64,000 bases of DNA from an uncultured Paracoccaceae bacterium (GCA_951812615.1 CATOSU010000001.1:1-64000); one strand, 5' to 3'. Numbered from the stretch's first letter, positions 36,335-46,471 are shown. Numbers and translations are program-made. Notes: generated from the letters alone by a model not told the origin.

Positions 36335-39146
36335 GACCCAGCGAGGCCATCTTCTCGGACTGCACCAGTCGCTCTTGTGCCTTTTGCAGGTCATCCAGCG
36401 CCGCCTCTGCCGCGTCGCGGGCGCGAGAGGCTTCAAGCTCCCGGTTCTTCAACTCGGAAATGTCGAAATAGGTCATCATCCGGCCACCACCGGGCAGCGA
36501 AACCACTTGGTACGAGAGGATTTTTCCGTCGCCGCGGACCATTTCCACCGGCGGTACGTCGCCCGCTTCGATGGACGCGATCCGGCTGTCCAACCAGTCG
36601 TCGAACTCGGCGTCGGGGACAGTGTAGAGGCCGGTATGGCGATTGACCTCTATGATTTCTCGCATCGTCGGATTGGAATCGATGAACTTCTGACTCAATC
36701 CCCAGAGATCGCGAAACGCCTTGTTGACAATGCGTGCACGCAGGTCGGGACCGGTGAAGAGGATCCCATAGTCGATATGCTCCGAGACCGCGTTGAATTC
36801 CTCCAGCGCCACGTTCAGGGCGTCTTCCGCGCGCCTCCGCTCGGTGATGTCGGTATAGGTCGAGACCATGCCCCCGCCCTCGATCGGGATCCCGGTGATC
36901 TCGAGCACGGTGCCATCAGGTTTCTCGCGCTGGAACTGGTGGGCCTGGAACTTGCCGGCAAGTTCCAGCCGCGCCGCAACCTGCTCCTCGATGTCGCCCG
37001 GGCCATATTCGCCGCGTTCGGCGTTGAAGCGGAATGCCTGCTCCATGGTGAAGCCGCGCGCGAACTTGTCGGGCGGGAAATCCATCAGTTCGAGGAACTG
37101 GGTATTGAAGGCGGTTGTCCGCAAGTCCTTGTCGACCAGCGAGATACCCTGCCCCATGTTCTCCATTGTCAGTTCCAGCAACGCCGTCTGGTGCGCGATC
37201 TCGTCTTGCTGGGCTTTCAGCTCGGTGATGTCCGAATAGATCGAAACGATACCGCCATCGGCCGTGCGGTGATCCGTGATCTGCAGCCAATAGCCGTTGA
37301 TGAACTGCTCGCGCACCTCGCCTGCCGCATCCTTGCGCTTGGCCGCGATCTCGTCGAGGTAGCCCTGCACATCGCCCTCGGCCAGGGGGAACATGCCCCG
37401 TTTGATGCCCGCCGCAATAATGTCGTTGAAAGCGGTACCGGGGACGACCATGTCTTCCAACTCGGAGAAGTAAGCCCTGTAGCGCGCGTTCGAGATCAGC
37501 AGCCTGTCCTCGGCATCCCAGAGCACGAAGCCCGAGCTGATCGCCTCGATTGCTTCCTCGAAGCGCTGGCGCGCGGCGTTGGTCTCGGCCTCGCGCTGCT
37601 TGATGTCCGTGATGTCCGTGTAGATCGAGATCCGCCCGCCGTCCGGCATCTCGCGGTCGTTGATCAGCACCCAGCTCCCGTTGGCCAGTTCGACCTCCAA
37701 CTGCGAAGCCGGCTTGTCCCAGGTCGCCATCCGGTCGGTGATCCAGACATCGACGCCACCGGGATAAGGCTTGAACATGCCCATGCTATAGCCATCACGC
37801 AGCATATCGAAGAAGGGCCGGCCAGACTGGACGATGGGTGCGGCGTCTTGGCCGCAGGCATCGCTGAAGATCTGGACATAGCGCGGGTTATACGTTTCGA
37901 CCCGGTGCTCGGCATCGACGATCAGGATACCATCCGACAGGCTGGCCAGCGAAGTGGTCAGACGTTCGCCGGCAGCTGCAGCTTCGGCTTCGCGTCGCTT
38001 CAGGTCCGTGATCTCGGTATACACCGAGATACGGCTGCCGTCGGGCATCTTGCGCTCTTTCAGCAGCAGCCACGTGCCGTTGGCCAGCTGCAGCTCCCAC
38101 TCGGCGGCATCCGTCTCCCACGCCTTCAACCGATTGGCGATGAAGGCATCCACACCATCGGGGTGCGGGCGGAAGACGCCCAGTTGGTAAGTGTCGCGTA
38201 CGACCTCCACGAAGGGCCGGCCGTCGTAGATGATCGTGCGCATGTCGATCTCGCCGGACGCTTCCTGGAACATCTCGACATAGCGGTCGTTGAACAGCTC
38301 GACGCAGTTGTCGGCGTCCGTGATCAGGATCCCGTCCGAGATCGAGGACAGCGACGAGAACAATCGCCCGCGCGTCTCCTCCAGCTCTCGCGCCGACCCG
38401 CGCGCCTCAGTGATGTCGCGCACCGCACCGACAAGCCGGGTGACCCGGCCGTCCGCGTCCCGCACGCCGACGCCGCGATCATGCACCCAGCGATAGCCGC
38501 CCCCACGGGTCCGGACACGATAATCGCGCTCGATAGCATCCGACTGGTCCGCGAAATGCGCACGTAGGGCATCCATGTAGGGACCTTGATCGTCGGGATG
38601 GATACGCTCCAGCCACCGGGAGGACGGGCCGTTGTTCATGTCGAAGTCCAGGAACTCGGTCAGGTGCTCGGAGACGTAGAGGACATCGTCCGTGACGTTC
38701 CAGTCGTAGATCCCATCGCTGGTCGCCTGGGCCACCAACGCATAGCGACGTTCGCTCCGCCGGGATGCGTCTTCGGCCTGCCGCTCGGCGGTTCGGTCCT
38801 GGTATGTGATGATCAGCCCGCCGTCGTCGAGCCGCTGGTAGCGGATCCGCAGCACCTGCCCGTCGGGGCGGATGTGTTCGACTTCCCGGTCAGTCGCGTT
38901 CTCGATCTCGGCCATGCGCGCGTGCGTAAGTTCGTCGGCATCACCGGGGCCGAAATCACCCCGTCCAGCGCTGTGCGCCAAAAGATCGATCAGCTTGGCA
39001 CCCGGCTGGCAAAGCGCATCCGGGTATCCCCGAAGATCACGAAAGGACTTGTTGGCGTAGGTCAGATCCAGCGCGGCATCGAATACACCGACGCCCACGT
39101 CCAGCAAATCCATCACGCCGGGAAGATCGGTTGAAGTCTCTCGCAT
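36335..39146 (-). pseudogene. multi-PAS sensor histidine kinase, N-terminal part, separated by IS3-mediated inversion
   Basis: 937 residues from ATG 39146, with AGGGAGA in front. It has about seven PAS-type sensor domains in a row; typical openings are GVGVFDAALDLTYANKSF, SDGILITDADNCVELFN, SDGILIVDAEHRVETYN and GQGISLVDKDLRTTAFN. No membrane segment or signal peptide is evident, so the sensor is probably cytoplasmic. It ends in a coiled coil leading to QSEKMASLG, the start of the HisKA helix, where IS3 copy B begins. The H-box and ATPase lie at 54552-55319. Joining 39146-36335 to 54556-55319 gives 3,576 bp, a 1,191-aa protein. Confidence 0.92.
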
Positions 39147-39642
39147 CAAATCTCCCTGTAACCTTGAGGCCAAAAAACTCTATCTGCTCCGCGAAGTCAA
39201 AACCAACGACACGTTGTTTTGGAGCTTGGTGCGGGTTTGGAGTGGTCTGTGGATACTTTGGGTTGTCATGCGGAAGGACCCGGTCGCGAGTTTCATCAAT
39301 GCGCTGAGGCCGGGCGCGTCTGGCTGCGACCTTCGGTGAGACGGCGGCCAGACCGCAGCAGCCGACTTGCTTGGGCAGGAGGGGGTTCGCCGTAGGGAGG
39401 CTTCCGGCGCGGCGACACCTTGCCCGTGCGGGCAACTTCTTGAGTTGGCGCGGATTGCTTGCAAGTCGGGTGTGCTGTGCATATGTCGATCAGTGCATCA
39501 AGAGTGAGGCCCTGCCTCCACCAACCTGCCAAACCCGGCAAGGTGGTCGCCCGAGAGGGGATGCGGCCATATCGGCAACGAACGGGTTGGCCTCATCCAC
39601 ATGGCGATCGTCGTGCCGGTCTCGAAGAAGGAGACCGAGATC
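39147..39642. other. intergenic stretch upstream of the kinase, no supported gene
   Basis: 496 bases between divergent genes. Overlapping short frames on both strands have no ribosome-binding sites. It should contain the promoter of the kinase operon and of the Tat protein gene; no clear motif was recognised. Confidence 0.5.
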
Positions 39643-40266
39643 ATGAAGCGCAGAGATTTTCTCAAGACGTCGGTTGCTACGGCCACCGCCGCATCGACCA
39701 TTTCAGCCCGGGCCGAAGCATCACGACCGGAGCCATTGAGAGCAGAACCGCGGGTTCGCATCCTGCACCTCAAGCCCGAAGAATACGGCGCCTTCAAAAT
39801 CATTAGCGATGGCTGCCCGCATCCACGCAAGCTTGTCAGATCGGCGGTGCTCGACGCCCGGTTTGGCAAGGGTACCAGCGGGGTGTTGCTGCAGCCGGAT
39901 CACTGGCGCATGATCGAAGAAGGATGGTTCAGCGAAGAGGAGCTCTACCGCCCGGCCGAATTTGAGGACCCGGCCTTTCGGGTCTGGCACGCCACCTACA
40001 AGCCCGAGGTGGAGGCCCATGATCTTTTGTTGGACCTCTTCAGCGATCGGATCAAAGGATCATTTTGCAGCACCGTTCCCGAGCTGGGCCTCACGTTCGC
40101 GGAACATCCCTGCACGCCGCGACTGGCAACGGTGACGCTGGCGCCAGCCTTTCTTCTCCCGGACCTAGCGGAAGCCATCGCCGAAAGAACGGAGTGGCTC
40201 TTGCTGGATACGGACACGGCGCCGTTGGCCGGTTCCGCTCCCGCCACCACACAGCCCATTCACTGA
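39643..40266 (+). CDS. Tat-exported protein, function unknown
   Basis: 207 aa from ATG 39643 behind AAGGAGA. The N-terminus MKRRDFLKTSVATATAASTI is a twin-arginine signal (RRDFL), so the folded protein is exported through the Tat pathway, often with a bound cofactor. The mature part has several Cys (DGCPHP, SFCSTV, EHPCTP) and many acidic residues. The body resembles no enzyme I can name; a gluconate 2-dehydrogenase gamma-subunit-like role is possible but not shown. The track of an upstream ATG at 39601 is rejected because it would bury the signal peptide. Confidence 0.78.
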   Translation: MKRRDFLKTSVATATAASTISARAEASRPEPLRAEPRVRILHLKPEEYGAFKIISDGCPHPRKLVRSAVLDARFGKGTSGVLLQPDHWRMIEEGWFSEEELYRPAEFEDPAFRVWHATYKPEVEAHDLLLDLFSDRIKGSFCSTVPELGLTFAEHPCTPRLATVTLAPAFLLPDLAEAIAERTEWLLLDTDTAPLAGSAPATTQPIH

Positions 40267-40304
40267 TGACAGCCTGAAACCTGAAGATGAGAAAGGAGAG
40301 CCAT

Positions 40305-40420
40305 ATGTTGGGTCTGAAATTCGACGAAGCGCTGCAATTGGCCAGCGACCTGCATTGAGAGCAGACGCGGAAAGGTTCAGACGTGCCATATCTGGCGCAC
40401 CTACCCGGCAATGTGAGGCC
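40305..40420 (+). pseudogene. remnant of an HD-domain (RelA/SpoT-like) phosphohydrolase
   Basis: Starts MLGLKFDEALQLASDLH behind AAGGAG, then TGA (40356-40358), then continues in the same frame as EQTRKGSDVPYLAHL. This is the usual opening of HD-domain proteins of the RelA/SpoT type (AL.LA..LH..Q.RKGT..PY..HL). Homology stops after about 32 residues. A nonsense change and a large 3' deletion have removed the gene. Confidence 0.65.
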
Positions 40421-40603
40421 CCGCGCTGCGGACTTGAGGCCGTGGGCTGTCCACTGACAATCCCCATTCTAGCAAGGCCCGGCAGCGGTCTGGGTTGCGC
40501 GGAGCGGCAGGGTTCAGCAACACCGGCTGCCGCCGACGAAGAACTTGTCGCCCCGGGATCTGGAGGCTGGTCATTTTCCGGTTGGCCGTGGCAGAAAGAA
40601 TGC

Positions 40604-41326
40604 ATGATCGAATTTCGCCGCCTGTCTGACGACGATCCCGTCCTTGCATATTCACCTCTGCTGCGGGCGGCGCGGTTGACGCTGGAGTATGTGGAGGACA
40701 ATGGGGCCATCAGCCTAACCAATACCAAGGCGTTCAAACGAGTTTTCGTCCACTGGGCTGCTGAACATTTCGACTGGCCGGGCAGGGGTTATGATGACCT
40801 GTTTCGGTACAAGAAGGTCTTGAACGAGTACGATTTCACGCCCTTGGAACTGGTGCACTTCCTTCTGATCCGACTCAAACTCGGCCACCACAACAAGGGC
40901 GCGTTCAGATTGACCCAACGCGGCAAAGAATTCGGCCGATCCCCGAGCCAGCTCTTCATAGAAATGATCCCGTACTACCTCCTGCAGATCGACCATAGCA
41001 GCTATTCTCGCCTTGACGATGCGCCAATCGGAAACTGGGACGTCTGGCTGAACGTAATGAACGTTGAGATCGATCAAGGCGCCACGGAAAAGCAAGTCTA
41101 TGGTGCGTTCTATGGCGAAGGGCCAGACTGGGACAACAGTGGCTGGCGCGAGATGGCCGCGTTTTCGTCATGCGTTCTACGCCCGTTGGAATGGGCGGGC
41201 CTGATTGTCGAGCAAGAGGACACACTGGATGGCCGGGTCGACCGGCACTGTTTCAAGACGCCCCTCTGGCGAGCGGCTCTGCGGCTGGACACGGATGACC
41301 AGCTGGAGCCGGTGCTGCGGCATTGA
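40604..41326 (+). CDS. unknown conserved protein
   Basis: 240 aa from ATG 40604 (MIEFRRLSDDDPVLAYSPLL). Contains FVHWAAEHFDWPG, VLNEYDFTPLELVHFLLIRL and GHHNKGAFRLTQRGKEF, a helical arrangement that resembles the helix-rich C-terminal part of pRiA4b ORF3-type proteins. No catalytic motif is visible. The upstream in-frame extension to 40355 crosses the HD remnant and is rejected. The following gene begins 15 bases downstream, so they are probably cotranscribed. Confidence 0.7.
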   Translation: MIEFRRLSDDDPVLAYSPLLRAARLTLEYVEDNGAISLTNTKAFKRVFVHWAAEHFDWPGRGYDDLFRYKKVLNEYDFTPLELVHFLLIRLKLGHHNKGAFRLTQRGKEFGRSPSQLFIEMIPYYLLQIDHSSYSRLDDAPIGNWDVWLNVMNVEIDQGATEKQVYGAFYGEGPDWDNSGWREMAAFSSCVLRPLEWAGLIVEQEDTLDGRVDRHCFKTPLWRAALRLDTDDQLEPVLRH

Positions 41327-41341
41327 TCGCAAGTAACACCA

Positions 41342-41908
41342 ATGAAAGCGTCCAAACCAACTTGGAAATCTGTGAAGTCAGAGCTGGCCGACTGGGACCG
41401 AACGCGATTGGTGGGCCTTCTACAAGATTTGTATCGGCTCAATCGAACTAACACGGATTTCCTGCATGCACGGTTGCTCGGAAACGAAGATGAAGAGCAA
41501 GTGCTGGAACCTTACAAACAGCGCATTCGGCGTGCTGTCTGCCCGAAGGAACCATGGAAACAAGCTGTGCGTCTATCCGAGGGACGCAAGGCAATCAGTG
41601 AATACAAAAAAGCCATGGGCGATCCACATGGGCTACTGATACTGATGCTCCACTATGTGCGATGCGGGAACGATTTCACGCTGGAATTTGGCGATATCGA
41701 CGAGTCCTTCTACGACAGCATGTGCAGCATGGTTAATCAAATCTGCAAGCTGCTGATCCGACAGGAGGATATCAGCTTGGCTAAAGAGTTTGTCCCCTTG
41801 TTGGAATTGGAACACCAACGCATCGATGGGCAAATTGGCTGGGGTTACCCTGATGAAGTTGGCGAGCATATTGCGGATTTGGAGGACACATTGCCCACTG
41901 AGCCTTGA
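41342..41908 (+). CDS. DUF6155-like protein
   Basis: 188 aa, helical and charged, starting MKASKPTWKSVKSELADWDR. The opening (LADWDRTRLVGLLQDLYRLNRTNTDFL) matches what I recall of DUF6155 proteins, which have no assigned function. It is directly downstream of the 240-aa gene. Confidence in the family is moderate. Confidence 0.65.
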   Translation: MKASKPTWKSVKSELADWDRTRLVGLLQDLYRLNRTNTDFLHARLLGNEDEEQVLEPYKQRIRRAVCPKEPWKQAVRLSEGRKAISEYKKAMGDPHGLLILMLHYVRCGNDFTLEFGDIDESFYDSMCSMVNQICKLLIRQEDISLAKEFVPLLELEHQRIDGQIGWGYPDEVGEHIADLEDTLPTEP

Positions 41909-42340
41909 CGGTACTTATCTTATATCCCTAACGCCCTCCGGATCTCTTAAGCTGCCCCGCTGCCCTGCTCACGGTGTTCCATGGCGATCAGCTCGGCGTC
42001 ATGCATCTCGTGCAAGGTCCGCAGCAGGGTGCTGCAGACAGCCGGGACGAAAGGGCACTTACATCGGCGCAACCGCCAGCACGACCCGGCGGTGAGCCAG
42101 ATGGCGACCGCAGAGCCCTCATCCCCGACCTCCCGGTACTACCCTACCTTAAACCGGTTTTCGGGTCGGGAAATTAGGCCTCGAACCCCTTGTTTTGTTG
42201 AACCTGATTTTGGACGTTTCGCGACCTGCTCGACCTCCAAAAGTTGCCGCACCACCGGCGCGACCCGGAGCCGGAGATCCCGTTCGACCAGTTCTGGTCC
42301 ACATATGTAATCTTTAGCCTTTCCTTTTTTTGGAGGGACA
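41909..42340. other. tail end of integrative element 2
   Basis: No gene is supported. The part at 42111-42319 is repeated in inverse orientation at 61269-61475 (listed separately). Left of it the sequence looks degenerate. Confidence 0.5.
42111..42319 (-). repeat. element-tail repeat, copy 1 (inverse of 61269-61475)
   Basis: About 207 bases closely match, in opposite direction, the stretch right after the PrimPol-like tail at 61251. Shared landmarks include GGCCTCGAACCCCTTGTTTT, TTGGACGTTTCGCGACC and CACATATGTAATCTTTAGC. In both places the block directly follows a frame ending PHQPAG(N/S)TE(P/L)L. It is therefore a conserved end module of this element type. Confidence 0.8.
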
Positions 42341-42814
42341 CTAACCGAGCGGCTCGGTGTTTCCTGCTGGCTGATGGGGACGGCACAGCTGATAGGACTG
42401 CGCCCTTCGTGACGAGGAATGGCGCTTGGCCAGTCTCAGCAGGCCAACCCGTTCCAGCGTCCTGCGGGCCTCCAGAAACCGACGGCGTGATAGGTCGGTG
42501 TGGCCGGCATTCTGCATGCCTGCGTGGATCAGCTTGAAGGCCTTTCCCGGCTGATGCCCGTGGATGGCGGTGAGGACGGTGTATAAAGCCAGCGCGTCGG
42601 ACATATTGGGCGCACCGGTAAGCGCGTCGAGGGCGGTCCGGCGAATCCGGAACTCGCTGTTCCTGCCGTGATACACTTTCCCCTCAAGGCGCTTGCACCA
42701 TGCCCACTCAGCGATCCGTTTCACTTCGGAATCGGGGACGGATAGCGGATCTTCGCATTCCTCATCGCGGGCATAGACAAGGTTGACAAAAAGCTCGTCT
42801 TGGCCGTCCACGAG
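42341..42814 (-). pseudogene. PrimPol protein of element 2, C-terminal part, cut off by IS256
   Basis: Continues the gene from 44198-44829. It holds a helical domain (EVKRIAEWAWCKRLEGKVYHG) and ends with AQSYQLCRPHQPAGNTEPLG. Joining 44829-44198 to 42806-42341 gives 1,098 bp, an open 365-aa frame. Confidence 0.85.
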
Positions 42815-44197
42815 GAGATATGGTTGAAAGTTGGTGATGGCCCCTGAGGGGCGGCATATCAAGGCGGTGCTGAAGCGCCGTCAATTCTCAAGAGAAAGGG
42901 ATATGCCACATGTCGAAATCTACCGGTGTTCCATTCGAGCTATCATCGGAATTTTCACCTGATCCGCTGACTGAGGTCATTCAGTTCGGGGCACGCGAGC
43001 TGTTGCGAACGGCTGTGCAGGCTGAGGTTGCCGGTTTCATGGCGGTTCACGCGCAGCTTCTGGACAAGGAAGGTCGCCAGCGTCTGGTGCGCCACGGGTT
43101 CCTGCCGGAGCGCGAGGTGATGACCGGGATCGGCACGGTGCCCGTTCAGGTGCCCCGGGTCCGCGACCGGGGTGCGAACATCGATGGCAGCAAGATCAGG
43201 TTCCGTTCATCCTTGGTGCCGCCGTATCTACGCAAAGCGAAGTCCGTCGAGGAGCTGCTGCCCTGGCTTTACCTGAAGGGCATTTCAACGGGGGACTTCA
43301 GCGAGGCGCTGGCCGCCCTTTTGGGGCCGGATGCAGAGGGGCTGTCAGCCTCCACGATCACGCGACTGAAGGCGACCTGGTGGGACGAGTATGAAGCCTG
43401 GCGCAAGCGTGACCTGTCGGGCAAGCGCTATGTCTACATCTGGGCGGACGGGGTCTGCTTCACGCCCCGTTTGGACGGGGATCGTCAATGTATGTTGGTG
43501 ATTATCGGCGCTGACGAGTACGGAGAAAAGGACGTTTTGAGCATCATGGACGGATTCCGGGAGAACGCGGACAGCTGGCGGGACCTGTTACGCGGTCTGA
43601 GGAAACGCGGCCTGACGGTGCCGCCCGAGCTTGCTGTCGGTGATGGCGCGCTTGGGTTCTGGACGGCGCTGCGGGATGTCTATCCGACCACCCGTGAGCA
43701 GCGGTGCTGGGTCCACAAGACGGCCAATGTAACGGGCGCGATGCCCAAGTCGCTGCGGGAAAAAGCCAAGGCCGATCTGCAGGATATTTGGATGGCCGAG
43801 ACGAAGAAGGAAGCCAATGCGGCCTTCGATCTCTTCGTGGAAACCTACGGCCTGAAATACGAGCGGGCCGTGGCCAGGCTGGTCAAGGACCGCGACGTGT
43901 TGCTGACCTTCTATGACTTCCCGGCCGAACACTGGAAACACATCCGGACCACGAACCCGATCGAAAGCGTCTTTGCCACGGTCCGCAACCGAACGCGCAA
44001 AACCAAAGGATGCCTGAACCGCAAGACCGCCCTCGCCATGGTCTTCAGGTTGATGATGTCGGCCAAGAAGAAGTGGAGGAAGATCTCAGGGCCAAACCGT
44101 CTGCCCGAAGTGATCCAGGGGATTGCCTTCAAGGACGGGATCAGGCAACGTCAAAACGCCGCCTGATCACGCCGTCACCAACTTTTGGGCATAACTC
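42815..44197 (+). mobile_element. IS256-family element, copy 5 of 6
   Basis: 1,383 bp in the plus orientation, flanked by TCCACGAG at 42807-42814 and 44198-44205. Confidence 0.97.
42910..44166 (+). CDS. IS256-family transposase
   Basis: 418 aa, intact, close to copy 1 (single change LLDKEGRQR where others have LLDEEGRQR). Confidence 0.97.
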   Translation: MSKSTGVPFELSSEFSPDPLTEVIQFGARELLRTAVQAEVAGFMAVHAQLLDKEGRQRLVRHGFLPEREVMTGIGTVPVQVPRVRDRGANIDGSKIRFRSSLVPPYLRKAKSVEELLPWLYLKGISTGDFSEALAALLGPDAEGLSASTITRLKATWWDEYEAWRKRDLSGKRYVYIWADGVCFTPRLDGDRQCMLVIIGADEYGEKDVLSIMDGFRENADSWRDLLRGLRKRGLTVPPELAVGDGALGFWTALRDVYPTTREQRCWVHKTANVTGAMPKSLREKAKADLQDIWMAETKKEANAAFDLFVETYGLKYERAVARLVKDRDVLLTFYDFPAEHWKHIRTTNPIESVFATVRNRTRKTKGCLNRKTALAMVFRLMMSAKKKWRKISGPNRLPEVIQGIAFKDGIRQRQNAA

Positions 44198-44829
44198 TCC
44201 ACGAGTTCCACCATCTCGATGGCCAGCTTGGTCAGGGCATTATGACGGGAGCCAGCCGAAATTGTACGGGCGAATCCGGCAGGAGCTGAAGCCGGTACCA
44301 TCAAGGTTTCGGTGGGCGCTGTCCTGAGGATGGGCAGGCTGTCAATGCCCAGAACGCCTTTGACGGGGAAATAGATACCGCCATCTGGCCGGACAGAATG
44401 CGGGCCAACGACGTAGCTATTGGCGCCGTGCTTGATGTCGACAGGGTAGCCATCCCCACGGAGATTGGGCAGTGAGCTGTCTTCATGCCGGTAATACAAG
44501 TGCAGCCCGCGCGGTGTCTGGACGTGTACCGGGGAAGCCCCGAAACGCGCCTCCATTTCGGTGACCAGACCGACATCATCGTCGTCACAGTCGATTACGG
44601 CGTATTCGCCTAGCAGGACGCCGTAGCTGGCGCTACCTACATCGTGCAAGGGGCCGAGGATCTGCCGAAGCGACAACGCCTTCTGGCCAGCATACCTTCT
44701 CAGGGGCCGCTTGCCATCATCACCACCCAGCGGAATCAGGCGAAAGCCGGACCGGATCAGCCGATCCATTTCTGCTACCGGAACCTGTGGCGACGGAGAG
44801 ATTTGCAGGTTGCGTGTCATGATGCGCAC
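44198..44829 (-). pseudogene. PrimPol protein of element 2, N-terminal part, cut off by IS256
   Basis: The bifunctional primase/polymerase N-terminal domain: GFRLIPLGGDDGKRPL, the acidic AVIDCDDDDVG active site, TPRGLHLYYRH and SYVVGPHSVRPDGGIY. It lacks the helicase half present in element 1, so the intact protein (365 aa) was a PrimPol with a short C-terminal domain. The start may be ATG 44829 or 44820. It lies downstream of the AlpA and small genes on the same strand. Confidence 0.85.
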
Positions 44830-44993
44830 CAGCCACCAGCGGACGGCTCTGTGCGGCCAACGGCGTCATTAGATGCTGCATAACGTGCTGCACCTGCGCT
44901 AGGTGCCCGGCCCCCGAATGCTCCCCTGCAAGGCCCCGGAAAGGGGCCAGAAAATTGCGCTAAGGATCCCATTTTCTGTTAATCCGGGTCTTC

Positions 44994-45257
44994 CGGTTGA
45001 TCCGGATCTTTCGCTTTTTCGGACTTGCAAGCGCGCCAAAAGGCCAACGCGTCTTCCCTATTCGCGAATGTCTTGCGGAACCTTTCTCCGGCTATCATGA
45101 GATCGACGTGGTAGATGTTCCGCCGGCGCGAAATGCCCGGTGGGAGCGACCAGCCCTCTATCTTGCCCGCGCAGCCCGGGTTGGGACCGTCTTGCCCGCA
45201 GATCTTATAGGCATGATCATCTTTGTAGGAATCATCTTTGGAACAATGGGACAGGTG
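44994..45257 (-). other. conserved-looking reading frame without a start codon
   Basis: Directly after the TAA that ends the 62-aa gene, the same frame stays open for 87 codons to TAA at 44994. It contains SLPPGISRRRNIYHVDLMIA, GERFRKTFANREDALAFW and RACKSEKAKDPDQPEDPD. No ATG, GTG or TTG occurs until the internal Met. The sequence reads like real protein (basic, with an arm-type or AP2-like DNA-binding look), so the TAA may be a recent nonsense change. Confidence 0.45.
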
Positions 45258-45446
45258 TTAGTCGAGCGATTGGAACCCCCGACCCTCCATGTCTGCTTTT
45301 GCGACAGCTTTTTTGAAGCGGGGGGGCCCGCCGAGGTACTTGTCGATCAGGTATCCGAAGTCCCCGTACAAGGGTTTGAGCTCATTCCCCTCGTGATTGC
45401 CGGAACGACGAAGCTTGAACGGTTGAATGACGGGGTAGCGCTTCAT
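45258..45446 (-). CDS. small element protein, function unknown
   Basis: 62 aa from ATG 45446 (MKRYPVIQPFKLRRSGNHEG), whose start overlaps the stop of the AlpA frame (ATGA), so translation is probably coupled. It is basic and includes DFGYLIDKYLGGPPRFKKAV. The longer frame upstream duplicates the AlpA region and is rejected. A role in control or replication of element 2 is inferred from position. Confidence 0.6.
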   Translation of the reverse strand: MKRYPVIQPFKLRRSGNHEGNELKPLYGDFGYLIDKYLGGPPRFKKAVAKADMEGRGFQSLD

Positions 45447-45627
45447 TCTGCACCCCCTTTGCCAGAAACGACCGTTTCGACGTGGGCATGTCCGGTGTCC
45501 CGCTTCGAATCTTCCCACTCTTCCAGATCCGACAGTCGCCAACGGGTGCAGCCCGGCGACAACTTTACTGGTCTGGGGAAGCTAGGATCATTTTTGACCC
45601 TGCGCCAAGGCCAAGAACGGTGACTAG
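45443..45627 (-). pseudogene. AlpA-like regulator, C-terminal part, cut off by IS5
   Basis: Reads HRSWPWRRVKNDPSFPRPVK, then LSPGCTRWRLSDLEEWEDS, the diagnostic AlpA ending. Joined to 46521-46472 after removing the IS5 and one CTAG, it gives 231 bp, a 76-aa frame. Confidence 0.85.
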
Positions 45628-46256
45628 GCAGCAGACTCATAAAACTGGCACCATAGCCTTACGGATGCGAGTTTGATCATAGCCATGAAGTTGGCTGAGG
45701 TTTTCTCATATCTGGTCGCGATGCGTCGGAACGAAGCTTTGAGCCTGCCGAAGAAGCGCTCGATCTTATTGCGTTCGCGGTAAATTTCCGCGTCAAACTC
45801 GGCGGGCAATTTCCGGTTTGCCTTTGGTGGGATTACGTCGATGGCGCCTTGTTCCCAGATCATTTCACGGATCCAGTCTGCGTCATAAGCCTTGTCCGCG
45901 AGCACATATTGCCCAGGCTGCAGTCCATCCAAAAGCTGTTCACAGGGCGGTGCGTCATGGGCTTGGCCCGGCGTCAGCTCATAGCGGATTGGCAGGCCGT
46001 TTTGGTTGGTAAGTGCGTGAATTTTTGTGGTTAACCCGCCCCGCGACCGCCCCATGCAACGACGCGGGTCGTTTTTTTGAGCGTTGCGGCTGAATGATGC
46101 ACACGCACGGATGTTCCATCCACCATCACAGTGTCGACGTTGTGCGCGTCGGCGACCGCCTCCATCACACGATCCCAGATGCCAGCATAAGTCCATCGGT
46201 TGAAACGGTTGTACACCGTGGTGTAGGGGCCGTATTGATCCGGCAAATCCCGCCAA
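45624..46256 (-). CDS. IS5/IS427 transposase, second frame (catalytic part)
   Basis: Contains KIHALTNQNGLPIRYELTPG, DKAYDADWIREM (second Asp) and ERNKIERFFGRLKASFRRIA (Glu). It is read after frameshifting at the A7 run. Its stop TAG (45624-45626) is supplied by the CTAG target, a neat feature of this group. Confidence 0.9.
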   Translation of the reverse strand: MAGFAGSIRPLHHGVQPFQPMDLCWHLGSCDGGGRRRAQRRHCDGGWNIRACASFSRNAQKNDPRRCMGRSRGGLTTKIHALTNQNGLPIRYELTPGQAHDAPPCEQLLDGLQPGQYVLADKAYDADWIREMIWEQGAIDVIPPKANRKLPAEFDAEIYRERNKIERFFGRLKASFRRIATRYEKTSANFMAMIKLASVRLWCQFYESAA

Positions 46257-46471
46257 GGGATGCCGGTACGCAAGACATAGAAAATGCCACTAATCACGCG
46301 CCGATCATCGACACGCTTCACACCCCGGCTGTTGTTCGGGAGCACAGCCTTGATGAACTCCCACTCCAAATCGCTCAAGTCTGATCGCGCCATTCCACGG
46401 CTCCCCACATTGTTTTACGGAAAGTGAATCATAACTCGCTGGAAACGTGAAGCTCTTTGTAGGTACGCTGC
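45628..46471 (-). mobile_element. IS5-family element (IS427 group)
   Basis: About 844 bp between CTAG at 45624-45627 and CTAG at 46472-46475, with short inverted ends GCAGC/GCTGC. It encodes two overlapping frames joined at a run of seven A on the minus strand (about 46070-46077). It interrupts the AlpA gene of element 2. Confidence 0.92.
46031..46408 (-). CDS. IS5/IS427 transposase, first frame
   Basis: 125 aa (MARSDLSDLEWEFIKAVLPN from 46393, or from 46408) with the DUF4096-type N-terminus and VDTVMVDGTSVRVH (first Asp). It overlaps the second frame at the slippery A run, so the working enzyme is the fusion. Confidence 0.9.
   Translation of the reverse strand: MGSRGMARSDLSDLEWEFIKAVLPNNSRGVKRVDDRRVISGIFYVLRTGIPWRDLPDQYGPYTTVYNRFNRWTYAGIWDRVMEAVADAHNVDTVMVDGTSVRVHHSAATLKKTTRVVAWGGRGAG

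Noticed and set aside
36243-38567. A 774-codon open frame on the plus strand
   Set aside because: It lies opposite the PAS kinase coding strand and shows no domain; long antisense frames are expected in GC-rich genes with biased codons.
44997-45623. A 208-codon plus-strand frame with a hydrophobic stretch
   Set aside because: Overlaps the AlpA and small genes of element 2 on the other strand, which have better evidence; the hydrophobic part is a by-product of the opposite strand.
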